Under the pieces are notes generated by a model that did no database searches, was not told where the DNA came from, and saw only the letters and a list, made by a program, of their open reading frames with translations. From Mycobacterium lehmannii (GTDB taxonomy: Bacteria > Actinomycetota > Actinomycetes > Mycobacteriales > Mycobacteriaceae), in contig NZ_NKCN01000031.1 in the NCBI RefSeq assembly GCF_002245535.1, positions 1-41,630 of the forward strand: a DNA stretch of 41,630 bases. The letters are read 5' to 3'. Positions within the stretch are counted from its first letter, which is position 1; every line of letters begins with the position of its first letter. Shown here one piece after another: positions 1 to 7,739 of this stretch. Made by a program: the position numbers and the translations under genes.

Positions 1-167
1 GGGGCCTCCCACCACTGTCGGATAGACCGGGCAGGCGACTTCCTACTCGGTAACCCACGAACATGGGTGAGTGGGGCCCCGGCCCGCAACCCCCGACTCA
101 ACGCCGACGGTCACCCATACCGTCTAGGCAGGGACGACCGCACGGTCGGCGCGGGCGAGGCCCACAG

Positions 168-200
168 ATTCTTTGACAGCTGTCAGAAAATTGGTACTGT
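168..200 (+). promoter_or_regulatory. Promoter overlapped by a 24-bp imperfect palindrome (TetR-type operator candidate)
   Basis: A perfect 12-bp palindrome TGACAGCTGTCA lies at 174-185. Symmetry continues outward so that 10 of 12 base pairs match over 168-191. The same stretch carries a consensus -35 TTGACA (173-178), and 16 bp later TACTGT (195-200), which fits the mycobacterial -10 pattern TAnnnT. The ATG of the monooxygenase is at 236. A dimeric repressor bound here would cover the -35. The TetR gene two cistrons' length downstream, in the same operon, is the obvious candidate (inference). Confidence 0.6.
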
Positions 201-235
201 TGCCGGTGACGGAGTTCACGACGACGGTAGGCAAC

Positions 236-1606
236 ATGGCTTCATCACCCACGACAGCGATCATCGGCGCAGGCATCAGCGGTTTGACCACGGGAAAAAA
301 CCTCGCAGACGCCGGTATCGAGTACGACTGCTTCGAGTCATCCGACCGGATCGGCGGGAACTGGGCGTTCCGCAATCCGAACGGCCACTCCAGCGCGTAC
401 CGATCGCTGCACATCGACACCTCGCGTGAATGCCTGTCGTTCCGCGACTTCCCGATGCGCGACGACCTCCCCGACTTCCCGCATCACTCCCAGATCAAGG
501 AGTACCTGGACGACTACGCCGAAACCTTCGGCCTGTTGGACCGCATTCAGTTCCAGAACGAGGTCAAGCACGCGCGGCGTTTGCCACGCGGCGGTTGGGA
601 GCTCGACACCGCAGACGGGCACACGCGACGGTATGACGCGCTGGTGGTCGCCAACGGGCATCACTGGGATCCGCGCACACCCGACTTTCCCGGCGAGTTC
701 ACCGGCGAGAGCATCCACGCCCACCACTACATCGACCCCGCCGAACCGCTCGATCTGCGCGGCAAGCGCATCGTCGTCGTCGGCATCGGCAACTCGGCAG
801 CCGACCTGGTCTCCGAGCTCTCCCAAAAGTCGTGGCGCAACACGGTTTATCTCTCCACCCGCTCGGGTGCGTGGATCGTGCCCAAGTACATCTTCGGGAA
901 GACCGCCGACAAGGTCGCGCGCTCGCTGCCGGTGATCCCGCTGTCATGGCAGCGGCGAGCGATGCAGCCGTTCGCGCGGTTCATGTTCGGCGATCCCGAG
1001 AACTACGGCCTGCCCAAACCCAACCACCGGTTCCTCGAGGCGCACCCGACCCAATCCGCCGAACTGCTCATGCGGTTGGGATCCGGCGACGCGACCGCGA
1101 AACCGAATATCGAACGCCTGGACGGGAATTCGGTGGTGTTCGTCGACGGTTCGACCGTGGAAGCCGACGTGATCATCTACGCGACGGGATACAACATCAC
1201 GTTCCCGTTTTTCGACCGCAGTTTCATCGAGGCTCCCGACAACCGGCTCCCGCTGTACAAGCGGATCCTCAAACCGGGAATCGACGACCTGCTCTTCCTC
1301 GGCTTCGCGCAGGCGGTGCCCACGCTGTTCCCCTTCGTGGAATGCCAGGCCCGGTTGGCCGCCGCTTATCTCGCAGGCACGTACCGGCCGCCGTCCGAAT
1401 CCGAGATGTGGCGCGTCATCGCCGCCGACGAACGCAAGTACGTCGGCCACTTCGCCGACAAACCCCGACACACCCAGCAGGTGGACTACTGGGATTACGA
1501 ACGCGACATGCGCAAGCGTGAGCTGCCGGCAGGTAGGCGCCGCGTCGAGAAGTTCGGTCCGGTCCAGCTGGCCGGCCGGGCACGCGAGGCAGCCGGTGCC
1601 GCCTGA
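236..1606 (+). CDS. Flavin-containing monooxygenase (FMO / Baeyer-Villiger type)
   Basis: A 456-residue cytosolic flavoprotein expected to use FAD, NADPH and O2 to oxygenate a ketone, amine or thioether. The FAD Rossmann motif GAGISG is at residues 11-16. The FMO fingerprint F-x-G-x3-H-x3-Y is visible as FTGESIHAHHY. The NADPH-binding GxGxSA follows as GIGNSA, and ATGYN near residue 320 is the usual C-terminal ATG motif. I chose ATG 236 rather than the in-frame TTG at 173 because 173 lies in the -35/palindrome and the protein begins with the Rossmann strand a few residues after 236. The TetR gene overlaps its 3' end by 11 bp, so the two are cotranscribed. The substrate is unknown. EthA/MymA-like enzymes are relatives, but no closer assignment is justified. 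Confidence 0.88.
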   Translation: MASSPTTAIIGAGISGLTTGKNLADAGIEYDCFESSDRIGGNWAFRNPNGHSSAYRSLHIDTSRECLSFRDFPMRDDLPDFPHHSQIKEYLDDYAETFGLLDRIQFQNEVKHARRLPRGGWELDTADGHTRRYDALVVANGHHWDPRTPDFPGEFTGESIHAHHYIDPAEPLDLRGKRIVVVGIGNSAADLVSELSQKSWRNTVYLSTRSGAWIVPKYIFGKTADKVARSLPVIPLSWQRRAMQPFARFMFGDPENYGLPKPNHRFLEAHPTQSAELLMRLGSGDATAKPNIERLDGNSVVFVDGSTVEADVIIYATGYNITFPFFDRSFIEAPDNRLPLYKRILKPGIDDLLFLGFAQAVPTLFPFVECQARLAAAYLAGTYRPPSESEMWRVIAADERKYVGHFADKPRHTQQVDYWDYERDMRKRELPAGRRRVEKFGPVQLAGRAREAAGAA

Positions 1607-2225
1607 GTCGACGCAGACGTCCCGACGAAACGCGCGCCGGCCGCAACCGCGCGGGGACGAAAGCCGACTTCGGCTACTCGAGGCCTTCGAGGAGCAACTG
1701 CAGACCCAGTCGCTCGCCGAGATCAGCGTCGCCGAGGTGGCGCGGGCAGCGGGACTGAAGCGGCCTGCGTTCTACTTCTACTTCGCCGGTAAGCACGAAG
1801 TCGTCACCGAACTGCTCACGGACATCTTCCAGGACGACGTCTTCACCATCGGCGGTTTCCTGGCCGGCGGCGGCGACCCGCGCGCGTCGGTGGCCGACGC
1901 GATGACACGGACGTTTGAGTCCTGGCACGCCCACCGGACCCTGTTCCGGGCGATGCTCGACGCCCGCGACTCCGACCCCGAAGCACGGGCGATCTGGGAC
2001 CAGTGGCTACAGCGGTACGAGGAGTTCGTCTGCGAGTTCATCACCAGCCAGCCCACCATCGACGTCGGAGATCCCGGACCGCTTGCGCACGCGCTGATCT
2101 CGATGAACGAACGCGTCCTCGACCGCCACGTGCGCTCTGATGACGGGCCGGAGGCCGCAGGCCCGCTTCTGGCGGCGGTTATTCACGTCTGGCACACGGC
2201 GCTGTTCGGAGGGACGCCACGATGA
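1596..2225 (+). CDS. TetR family transcriptional regulator
   Basis: A 209-residue regulator starting at GTG 1596, inside the end of the monooxygenase gene. An in-frame upstream start at 1518 would add residues that look like read-through of the overlapping gene. The N-terminal helix-turn-helix is visible as ISVAEVARAAGLKRPAFYFYF followed by the typical K-HEVVTEL helix. The rest is the variable ligand-binding domain, rich in Trp and aromatic residues. Its stop overlaps the hydrolase start (ATGA at 2222-2225). Lying between the two enzyme genes, it probably represses its own operon through the palindrome at 168-191 and is released by a hydrophobic substrate (inference). Confidence 0.88.
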   Translation: MPPESTQTSRRNARRPQPRGDESRLRLLEAFEEQLQTQSLAEISVAEVARAAGLKRPAFYFYFAGKHEVVTELLTDIFQDDVFTIGGFLAGGGDPRASVADAMTRTFESWHAHRTLFRAMLDARDSDPEARAIWDQWLQRYEEFVCEFITSQPTIDVGDPGPLAHALISMNERVLDRHVRSDDGPEAAGPLLAAVIHVWHTALFGGTPR

Positions 2226-3187
2226 CAAGCACGCGGATTCAGATTCCAGTCGGCGGCGACATCATCGCGGCGCGGCGCTTCGCCGCGACGACGGACGCGC
2301 TGACCGGTCCGGCGGGGCGGCCCTGTGTCGTCATGGCGCACGGTCTCGGCGCCACCCAGGATTGCGGGCTGTTCGCGTTCGCCGAAGCGCTGGCCGGTGC
2401 CGGCGCCGAAGTCGTCACGTTCGACTACCGGCATTTCGCCGAATCCTCGGGACAGCCAAGGCAATTGATCTCGCTGTCTGGACAGGTCGCCGACTATCAC
2501 GCGGTAATCGATTACGCCCGGCGGCTCGAGAATGTGGACGCGGCGCGGATCGTGGCCTGGGGTGTCTCGCTGTCGGGTGGGCACGTCATCAAGGTTGCGG
2601 CCGACGACCCGCACCTCGCGGGAGTCATCTCGCTCACGCCGGCCACCGACGGGCTACCCGTGGTGACCCACATGCTGCGCACACTCGGGCCGCGCTACGT
2701 CCTGCGCGTAATGGCCCAGGGCATAAGGGATGTGGCGGCGAAGGTGCTTGGTCGCTCACCGGTGCTCATCCCGGTGGTGGGTGCTCCGGGGGAGGTGGCC
2801 GGTCTGAGCGCCGACGGGGCCCTCGAAGGCATGCGTCGCATCGCGGGACCCACCTGGCGCAACGAGTTCGCCGCCCGATTGGTGTTGGTCATGGGTGCTC
2901 ATCGACCCATCGCGAGCGCCGATCGCGTCACCTGCCCGGCCCTCGTGCAGATCGGTGATCAGGACCGTACCGCCCCGCCCGCAGCGGCCACCGCGGCTGC
3001 GACACGGATGCGCGCGACGGTTCATCACTACCCCTGCGACCATTTCGACGTATATCCGGGTGAGGGTTGGCATGAGCGGGTCGTCAACGATCAGATCGCC
3101 TTCCTCCGGCGCATCCTCGCACCAGCCGGGTCCACCGCGTCGCGCAGCGCGGGTGCCGATGGAGTGGAACTCGATAACCCCGGGTGA
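2222..3187 (+). CDS. Alpha/beta hydrolase
   Basis: A 321-residue alpha/beta-hydrolase-fold enzyme. The oxyanion region HGLGATQD lies near residue 40 and the nucleophile elbow GVSLSGGH near residue 120, with Ser in G-x-S-x-S. The acid Asp sits in GDQDRTAPP and the catalytic His in DHFDVYPGEGW. The start ATG overlaps the TetR stop by four bases, so translation is coupled. Paired with a Baeyer-Villiger-type monooxygenase it could hydrolyse the ester or lactone formed by that enzyme, a common two-step degradation arrangement (inference). The substrate cannot be read from the sequence. Confidence 0.85.
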   Translation: MTSTRIQIPVGGDIIAARRFAATTDALTGPAGRPCVVMAHGLGATQDCGLFAFAEALAGAGAEVVTFDYRHFAESSGQPRQLISLSGQVADYHAVIDYARRLENVDAARIVAWGVSLSGGHVIKVAADDPHLAGVISLTPATDGLPVVTHMLRTLGPRYVLRVMAQGIRDVAAKVLGRSPVLIPVVGAPGEVAGLSADGALEGMRRIAGPTWRNEFAARLVLVMGAHRPIASADRVTCPALVQIGDQDRTAPPAAATAAATRMRATVHHYPCDHFDVYPGEGWHERVVNDQIAFLRRILAPAGSTASRSAGADGVELDNPG

Positions 3188-3235
3188 TAGTTCCTCAACC
3201 TGCCAGATCAGCGAGACCCGGCGCGGAAGCGGTGC

Positions 3236-3261
3236 GGTTTTCGATACAACGGGCCGGGGTA
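3236..3261 (+). promoter_or_regulatory. SigF-type promoter, GGTTT-N16-GGGTA
   Basis: GGTTT at 3236-3240 and GGGTA at 3257-3261 are separated by exactly 16 bp, matching the mycobacterial SigF consensus GGTTT-N15-17-GGGTA. Transcription would start near 3267, about 20 to 45 nt before the candidate starts of the AI-2E transporter gene. This suggests general stress or stationary-phase expression of that gene (inference). Confidence 0.7.
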
Positions 3262-3310
3262 GACGACCTCGGTCCTGTCGACTGGGGTGGACGCTGAGAA
3301 GGGGATGCTC

Positions 3311-4438
3311 GTGAGCGAACACAGCCCCGGCGCAGCACCCGAGCGGGATCGTGAAGCCCTGATCGGCAGCGGCGCGTTCTGGATGGCGAAGTGGTCGTTG
3401 GTCATCGTGGCGATCGCTGCGGGCGCGGTGGTGCTCGGTTGGCTCGTGGCCCAGCTGTGGGTGATCTTCCTGCCGGTCCTGCTCGCCGTCATCCTGTGCA
3501 CGGTGCTGTGGCCGCCGGCGCGCGTGCTGATGGACCGCGCCGGTCTGCCGCCTGCCGTCGCGGCGTTGACGACGCTGCTGCTGTTCCTGGCCATCGCGTC
3601 GGGTCTCATCGCGCTGATCATCCCGCCGCTGCTGAGTCAGATGCCTGCGCTGATCGACCAGGCGACCGAGGGCATCACTCGGCTGCAGGACTGGACCGCC
3701 GGACCCCCGCTCAACCTCCGGCAAGAGCAGTTGGACCGCTTCGCCGACTCACTGGTCACCGCGATGCGGCAAAGGTCCTCGGCGATCGCGACCGGCGTCG
3801 TCAGCGGGGTCAGCACGGTCGGCAGCGTCCTGGTGACACTGGTGCTGACCGTCGTGCTGTCGTTCTTCGTCCTCAAGGACGGACGCAAGTTCCTGCCCTG
3901 GCTTGTCGGACTGACCGGGCGGCGCGCAGGCCGGCATCTGGAAACGGTGCTCAGCCGAATGTGGGACAACCTCGGCGGCTTCATCCGTGCGCAGACCGGA
4001 GTGGCTCTGATCGACGCGGTCTTCATCGGCGCCGGCCTGGTGGTACTCGGTGTCCCGCTTGCCCCAGCACTGGCCGTGCTGACCTTCATCGGTGCGTTCG
4101 TCCCGTTCATCGGAGCCTTCGTCGCCGGTGCGCTCGCGGTGCTGATCGCGTTGGTGGCCAACGGGTTCGTCAATGCGCTGCTGGTGCTCGCCGTCATCAT
4201 CGCCGTACAGCAGATCGAGGGGAATGTGCTGCAGCCGTTGCTGCAGAGCCGGGTGATGAAGCTGCACGCGGCGGTGGTACTGCTCGCGGTGACCGCGGGC
4301 GGCGCGCTGTACGGGATCGTCGGCGCCTTCCTTGCCGTGCCGACGGTCGCGATGCTCACGGTGCTAGTTCGCTACATCAACGAGCAAATTGATGAGCGGG
4401 CCGAGGGCGAGGCGAACGGCGCCGAGTCGGGCGCCTGA
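3311..4438 (+). CDS. AI-2E family transporter (YdiK/PerM-type membrane protein)
   Basis: About 375 residues with the characteristic layout of the AI-2E exporter family. A pair of hydrophobic segments comes near the N terminus, then a third, then a soluble stretch (LLSQMPALIDQATEGITRLQDW), and then a block of four to five strongly hydrophobic helices containing the repeated FIGAFVPFIGAF segment and the family motif QQIEGNVLQPLL. GTG 3311 is preferred because AAGGGG lies 6 nt upstream; ATG 3305 and GTG 3287 are in frame alternatives. Family members move AI-2, small solutes or Na+/H+; the substrate here is unknown. A SigF-type promoter sits just upstream. It is probably independent of the PKS operon 236 bp downstream. 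Confidence 0.85.
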   Translation: MSEHSPGAAPERDREALIGSGAFWMAKWSLVIVAIAAGAVVLGWLVAQLWVIFLPVLLAVILCTVLWPPARVLMDRAGLPPAVAALTTLLLFLAIASGLIALIIPPLLSQMPALIDQATEGITRLQDWTAGPPLNLRQEQLDRFADSLVTAMRQRSSAIATGVVSGVSTVGSVLVTLVLTVVLSFFVLKDGRKFLPWLVGLTGRRAGRHLETVLSRMWDNLGGFIRAQTGVALIDAVFIGAGLVVLGVPLAPALAVLTFIGAFVPFIGAFVAGALAVLIALVANGFVNALLVLAVIIAVQQIEGNVLQPLLQSRVMKLHAAVVLLAVTAGGALYGIVGAFLAVPTVAMLTVLVRYINEQIDERAEGEANGAESGA

Positions 4439-4538
4439 CACCGCAGGTCGGCGGCCGAGCAGCCCGCGTCATCAATCCGAGAGAATTCTTACGATTAGCG
4501 ACCGCTCAATCTGTCAATACCCCACCGCATCGAAGATG

Positions 4539-4574
4539 CATCGTCTCCGGCGAGACGGGCAGTCGGAAACGATG
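4539..4574. promoter_or_regulatory. Inverted repeat upstream of the PKS operon
   Basis: Arms CATCGTCTCC (4539-4548) and GGAAACGATG (4565-4574) match at 9 of 10 positions with a 16-bp spacer. Nested within it is CGTCTC-CGGC-GAGACG (4542-4557), a six-pair perfect stem. An eight-base palindrome GATGCATC (4535-4542) overlaps the left arm. A perfect 14-bp palindrome GCGCAGCGCTGCGC follows at 4609-4622. These are candidate regulator sites in the 236-bp leader of the antiporter-PKS operon. I could not identify a confident -35/-10 pair here. Confidence 0.4.
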
Positions 4575-4641
4575 AGGTGAGTCATAGACGGACTGGTGGA
4601 GCCCGCCCGCGCAGCGCTGCGCTCCGAACCCCACAGGACCT

Positions 4642-4666
4642 CTACGGTCTGCACTGCAGAACGTAG
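4642..4666 (+). promoter_or_regulatory. 25-bp near-perfect palindrome/hairpin abutting the ribosome-binding site
   Basis: Left arm CTACGGTCTGCA (4642-4653) and right arm TGCAGAACGTAG (4655-4666) are complementary at 11 of 12 positions around C4654. The right arm runs straight into the Shine-Dalgarno-like AGGA (4665-4668), 6 nt before ATG 4675. As DNA it could be an operator. As RNA it would be a stable stem, with one G-A mismatch and a 3-nt loop, that partly occludes the ribosome-binding site of the first gene of the PKS operon. Confidence 0.55.
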
Positions 4667-4674
4667 GACCTGAC

Positions 4675-5979
4675 ATGCCCGCGGCAACGGCAGTTCACTT
4701 CTTTCTCGCGCTGGCGGTCATCCTCGCGGCGTGCCGCCTCGCCGGCCTGTTGGCGCAACGCGTGGGCCAGCCACCGGTCGTCGGCGAGATGATCGCCGGT
4801 GTCGTCCTGGGTCCCTCCCTGCTGGGCAGAATCGCGCCCGGTGTGCAGGAAGACCTGTTTCCGACAGGCACGTCCAACGTCGTGCTCTACACCGCCGCGC
4901 AGATCGGCCTCGTGCTCTACATGTTCGTCGTGGGGCTGAACTTCGACGTCGAGCACGTCAAACAGCGCGCCCGCACCGCCGTCGCAGTCTCCACGGCAGG
5001 GACCCTGGCTCCGCTGGTGTTGGGCGCGGTCATCGCGGTGCCGCTGCTGTCCTCGGGTGGATTCTTCGGTGAAGACGTCAGTCCCGCCATGGCGATGATG
5101 TTCATGGGCGCGGCCATCGCGATCACCGCGTTCCCCATGCTCGCCCGGATCATCTTCGAAAAGCGGCTCACCGGAACATCTCTCGGCACTCTGGCGCTCG
5201 CGTGCGGCGCCACCGCCGACGCGATCTCCTGGTGCATCCTGGCGGTCGTCGTCGCCGTGCACCGCGGAACCCCGGCGACGGCCATCACGGCCATCGTGGG
5301 CGGACTGCTCTACACCGCGGTGGTGCTGACGCTCGGGCGACGGGCGGCGCGGGTGCTCGGCGCGAAATCCGAAGAGCAGCGGACGATTCCAGGATGGGTG
5401 CTGAGCACCGTCCTGATCGTCCTGATGAGCGGTGCCTGGCTCACCGACACCATCGGAATCCACGCGATCTTCGGCGCCTTCATCATCGGTGTCGCCATGC
5501 CGTCGGGACTGTTCGCCCGACGCCTCACCGAGACCATCGAGCCACTCACCACGAGGCTGCTGCTGCCGCTCTTCTTCGTCTACTCCGGTCTCAACACCGA
5601 GATCGGCTTGGTGAACACGCCGGGACTCTGGGCGCTGACGCTCGGCGTGCTCATCGTGGCGATCGCGGGGAAGGGCGTCGCGTGCGCCGCCGCGGCCAGG
5701 CTGAGCAAGGTGCCGTTGCGCGAATCAATCGCGCTCGGTTCGTTGATGAACGCACGCGGGTTGATCGAGCTCATCCTTCTCAACATCGGTCTGGAGGCCG
5801 GCATCATCACCCCGACGCTGTTCACCATCCTGGTGCTGGTCGCCATCGTCACGACGTTGATGGCCGCCCCGATCTTCGAATTCGTCTACGGCCGACACCG
5901 GCCTCCGGTGGACACCACGCTGCCGGAAGCAGACCTCGCCGATGCGACGTCCGCCGTTCCGGCGACAGAGGGAAGGTAA
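4675..5979 (+). CDS. CPA2-family cation:proton antiporter
   Basis: A 434-residue integral membrane protein with about 12-13 hydrophobic helices and the CPA2 (Kef/Nap-like) family look. It opens with a helix followed by LLAQRVGQPPVVGEMIAGVVLGPSLLG, the highly conserved N-terminal CPA2 block. Other family blocks are ITAFPMLARII, FGAFIIGVAMP and the C-terminal MNARGLIELILLNIG. No TrkA-N/RCK domain follows, so it is the short form. It is first gene of the operon, 5 nt before the flavoenzyme start. CPA2 antiporters occur in many actinobacterial natural-product clusters, where they serve export or ion balance. That is the likely role here, though a housekeeping K+/H+ function cannot be excluded. 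Confidence 0.87.
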   Translation: MPAATAVHFFLALAVILAACRLAGLLAQRVGQPPVVGEMIAGVVLGPSLLGRIAPGVQEDLFPTGTSNVVLYTAAQIGLVLYMFVVGLNFDVEHVKQRARTAVAVSTAGTLAPLVLGAVIAVPLLSSGGFFGEDVSPAMAMMFMGAAIAITAFPMLARIIFEKRLTGTSLGTLALACGATADAISWCILAVVVAVHRGTPATAITAIVGGLLYTAVVLTLGRRAARVLGAKSEEQRTIPGWVLSTVLIVLMSGAWLTDTIGIHAIFGAFIIGVAMPSGLFARRLTETIEPLTTRLLLPLFFVYSGLNTEIGLVNTPGLWALTLGVLIVAIAGKGVACAAAARLSKVPLRESIALGSLMNARGLIELILLNIGLEAGIITPTLFTILVLVAIVTTLMAAPIFEFVYGRHRPPVDTTLPEADLADATSAVPATEGR

Positions 5980-5984
5980 CGCAC

Positions 5985-7739
5985 GTGCGATCGAAGCTGT
6001 CTGAACTCGACCCCGAGGCTCGTGCCGCCCTCGCCCGCAAGATCCGGAACCAGCTGTCCTCCAACGGGTCCGCGTCAACAGACCACGATGTGGCCATCAT
6101 CGGAGGGGGAGCGGCGGCCCTGACGCTGGCGTTGGAGCTTCGCTCCGCACGGCCCCGCACCCGGATCGTGATCATCGAGCCGAACGCGCGTCCGGTCGCC
6201 GAGATCACCCACACGGTGGGCGAATCGACGGTCGAGGTGTCCGCGCACTACCTCCGCGAACGCCTCGGCCTGGCCGACCACTTGAGCACCGCGCAGATCC
6301 GCAAGATGGGCTTGCGAATGTTCTTCTCACACGACGGCAACACCGACATCGCAAGCCGCGTCGAAGTCGGTAGCTCCGCGTTCGTGCCGCAGGTGACCTA
6401 TCAGATCGACCGGGGCAGGCTCGAGAACGAACTCGCCAGCCGATGCCAAGCCGCCGGGATACGCATCGCTCGCGGCCGCGTCAGAACCGTGGACTTCGGC
6501 GTCGACGCGCACACCGTGACATACCAGGGCGACGACGAGACCACCCGCACGACGGCACGCTGGTTGGTCGACGCGTCCGGCCGCAACCGGGCGCTGTCGC
6601 GCCAGCTGAACCTGAAGCGGGCCACCGAACACCACTGCAACGCCGCATGGTTCCGCGTCAAGGCCGAACTCGACATCGGACAATGGACCGATGACGCGGA
6701 CTGGCACGCGCGACTGGTCGAAGGTGACCGCGCGCTGTCCACCAATCACCTGATGGGCGAGGGCTATTGGGTCTGGCTCATCCGGCTGGCCTCCGGTGCC
6801 ACGAGCGTCGGCATCGTCGCCGACCCCGAGTTCCACGCGTTCGACGAGTTCAACACGCTGGACAAGGCCAAGGCGTGGATCCGCCGACACGAACCGCAGT
6901 GCGCCGACGAGATCGCCCGACACGACGACCTGATCATGGACTTCCGCGTCATGAAGCACTACAGCCACGCCGCCACGAAGGTCTTCGACGGTGCCGCGCG
7001 CTGGTGCCTGACAGGCGACGCGGGCGTCTTCCTTGACCCGCTGTACTCCTCCGGGCTGGACCTGGTGGCGATCGGCAACGGCCTCATCACCGACATGATC
7101 ACGCGCGAACTCGACGGTGAAGACGTGGTGGCCCGCGCGGGGATCAGCGACTCCCTGTTCCGGTCGCTGGCCGACATGTGGCTGGCTGTGTACGAGAAGC
7201 AGTACCCGCTCATGGGCACACCGACGGTGATGGCGGCGAAGATCGTCTGGGACATCGCGTTCTACTGGGGCTTCATCGGATTGCTCTACCGCAACGGCCG
7301 CTTCGTCAGCGTCGCCGACGATCCCGCCGTCGTCCCGCACCTGGAAGGCCTGATCGCACTGAGCAACCGGGTGCAGCGGTTCTTCCGCGAGTGGGCCGCC
7401 GTGGAGGGCCGCGAATCGCCGGTACGGTTCGTCGATCTGTACGTGCCGCTGAACTTCATGGAGACGCTGCACGTGGCGATGATGGAACCGGCGACCAACT
7501 TCGCCGACGTTTTCGAGGCCAACGGCCGGTTGTTGCGTCAGCTGGTGGGTCAGCTGGCCGAGACTGTGCTCGCCGACAAGTCGGCGCTGTTCGACGACGA
7601 CGCCGCCGTCGCCCAGGTGCAGGCGTGGCAGCGCGACCCCTTGTTGAGAGAGCTTCGTTCCGTGTATCGCCTTGAACAACAGGACAATCCGGTCAGCTCC
7701 GACTGGATCCACACCGCTATCCGTGAGTTGCAGGTATGA
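5985..7739 (+). CDS. Flavin-dependent halogenase-like oxidoreductase
   Basis: A 584-residue flavoprotein of the tryptophan-halogenase/FAD monooxygenase superfamily. GTG 5985 is chosen for the GGAAGG eight nt upstream. Residues 1-35 form a charged, probably helical segment (LDPEARAALARKIRNQL) ahead of the Rossmann strand. The FAD motif at 40-45 is GGGAAA, with Ala replacing the usual last Gly. VGEST and a Lys at 107 (RKMGLRMFF) match the halogenase pattern, where this Lys handles HOCl. The diagnostic WxWxIP appears at 262-267 as WVWLIR, with Arg for Pro. GDAGVFLDPLYSSGLD at about 344-359 is the classic C-terminal halogenase/FAD block. A long C-terminal domain of about 220 residues follows. Its stop overlaps the PKS start (ATGA), so it should act on the PKS-bound or released chain. 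Whether it truly halogenates or only hydroxylates/oxidises is open. Confidence 0.82.
   Translation: MRSKLSELDPEARAALARKIRNQLSSNGSASTDHDVAIIGGGAAALTLALELRSARPRTRIVIIEPNARPVAEITHTVGESTVEVSAHYLRERLGLADHLSTAQIRKMGLRMFFSHDGNTDIASRVEVGSSAFVPQVTYQIDRGRLENELASRCQAAGIRIARGRVRTVDFGVDAHTVTYQGDDETTRTTARWLVDASGRNRALSRQLNLKRATEHHCNAAWFRVKAELDIGQWTDDADWHARLVEGDRALSTNHLMGEGYWVWLIRLASGATSVGIVADPEFHAFDEFNTLDKAKAWIRRHEPQCADEIARHDDLIMDFRVMKHYSHAATKVFDGAARWCLTGDAGVFLDPLYSSGLDLVAIGNGLITDMITRELDGEDVVARAGISDSLFRSLADMWLAVYEKQYPLMGTPTVMAAKIVWDIAFYWGFIGLLYRNGRFVSVADDPAVVPHLEGLIALSNRVQRFFREWAAVEGRESPVRFVDLYVPLNFMETLHVAMMEPATNFADVFEANGRLLRQLVGQLAETVLADKSALFDDDAAVAQVQAWQRDPLLRELRSVYRLEQQDNPVSSDWIHTAIRELQV

Noticed and set aside
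2183..3187. Longer or alternative starts for the hydrolase and the frame starting at 2140
   Set aside because: The ATGA overlap at 2222 gives a normal N terminus; the 2140 frame is out of register and lacks motifs.
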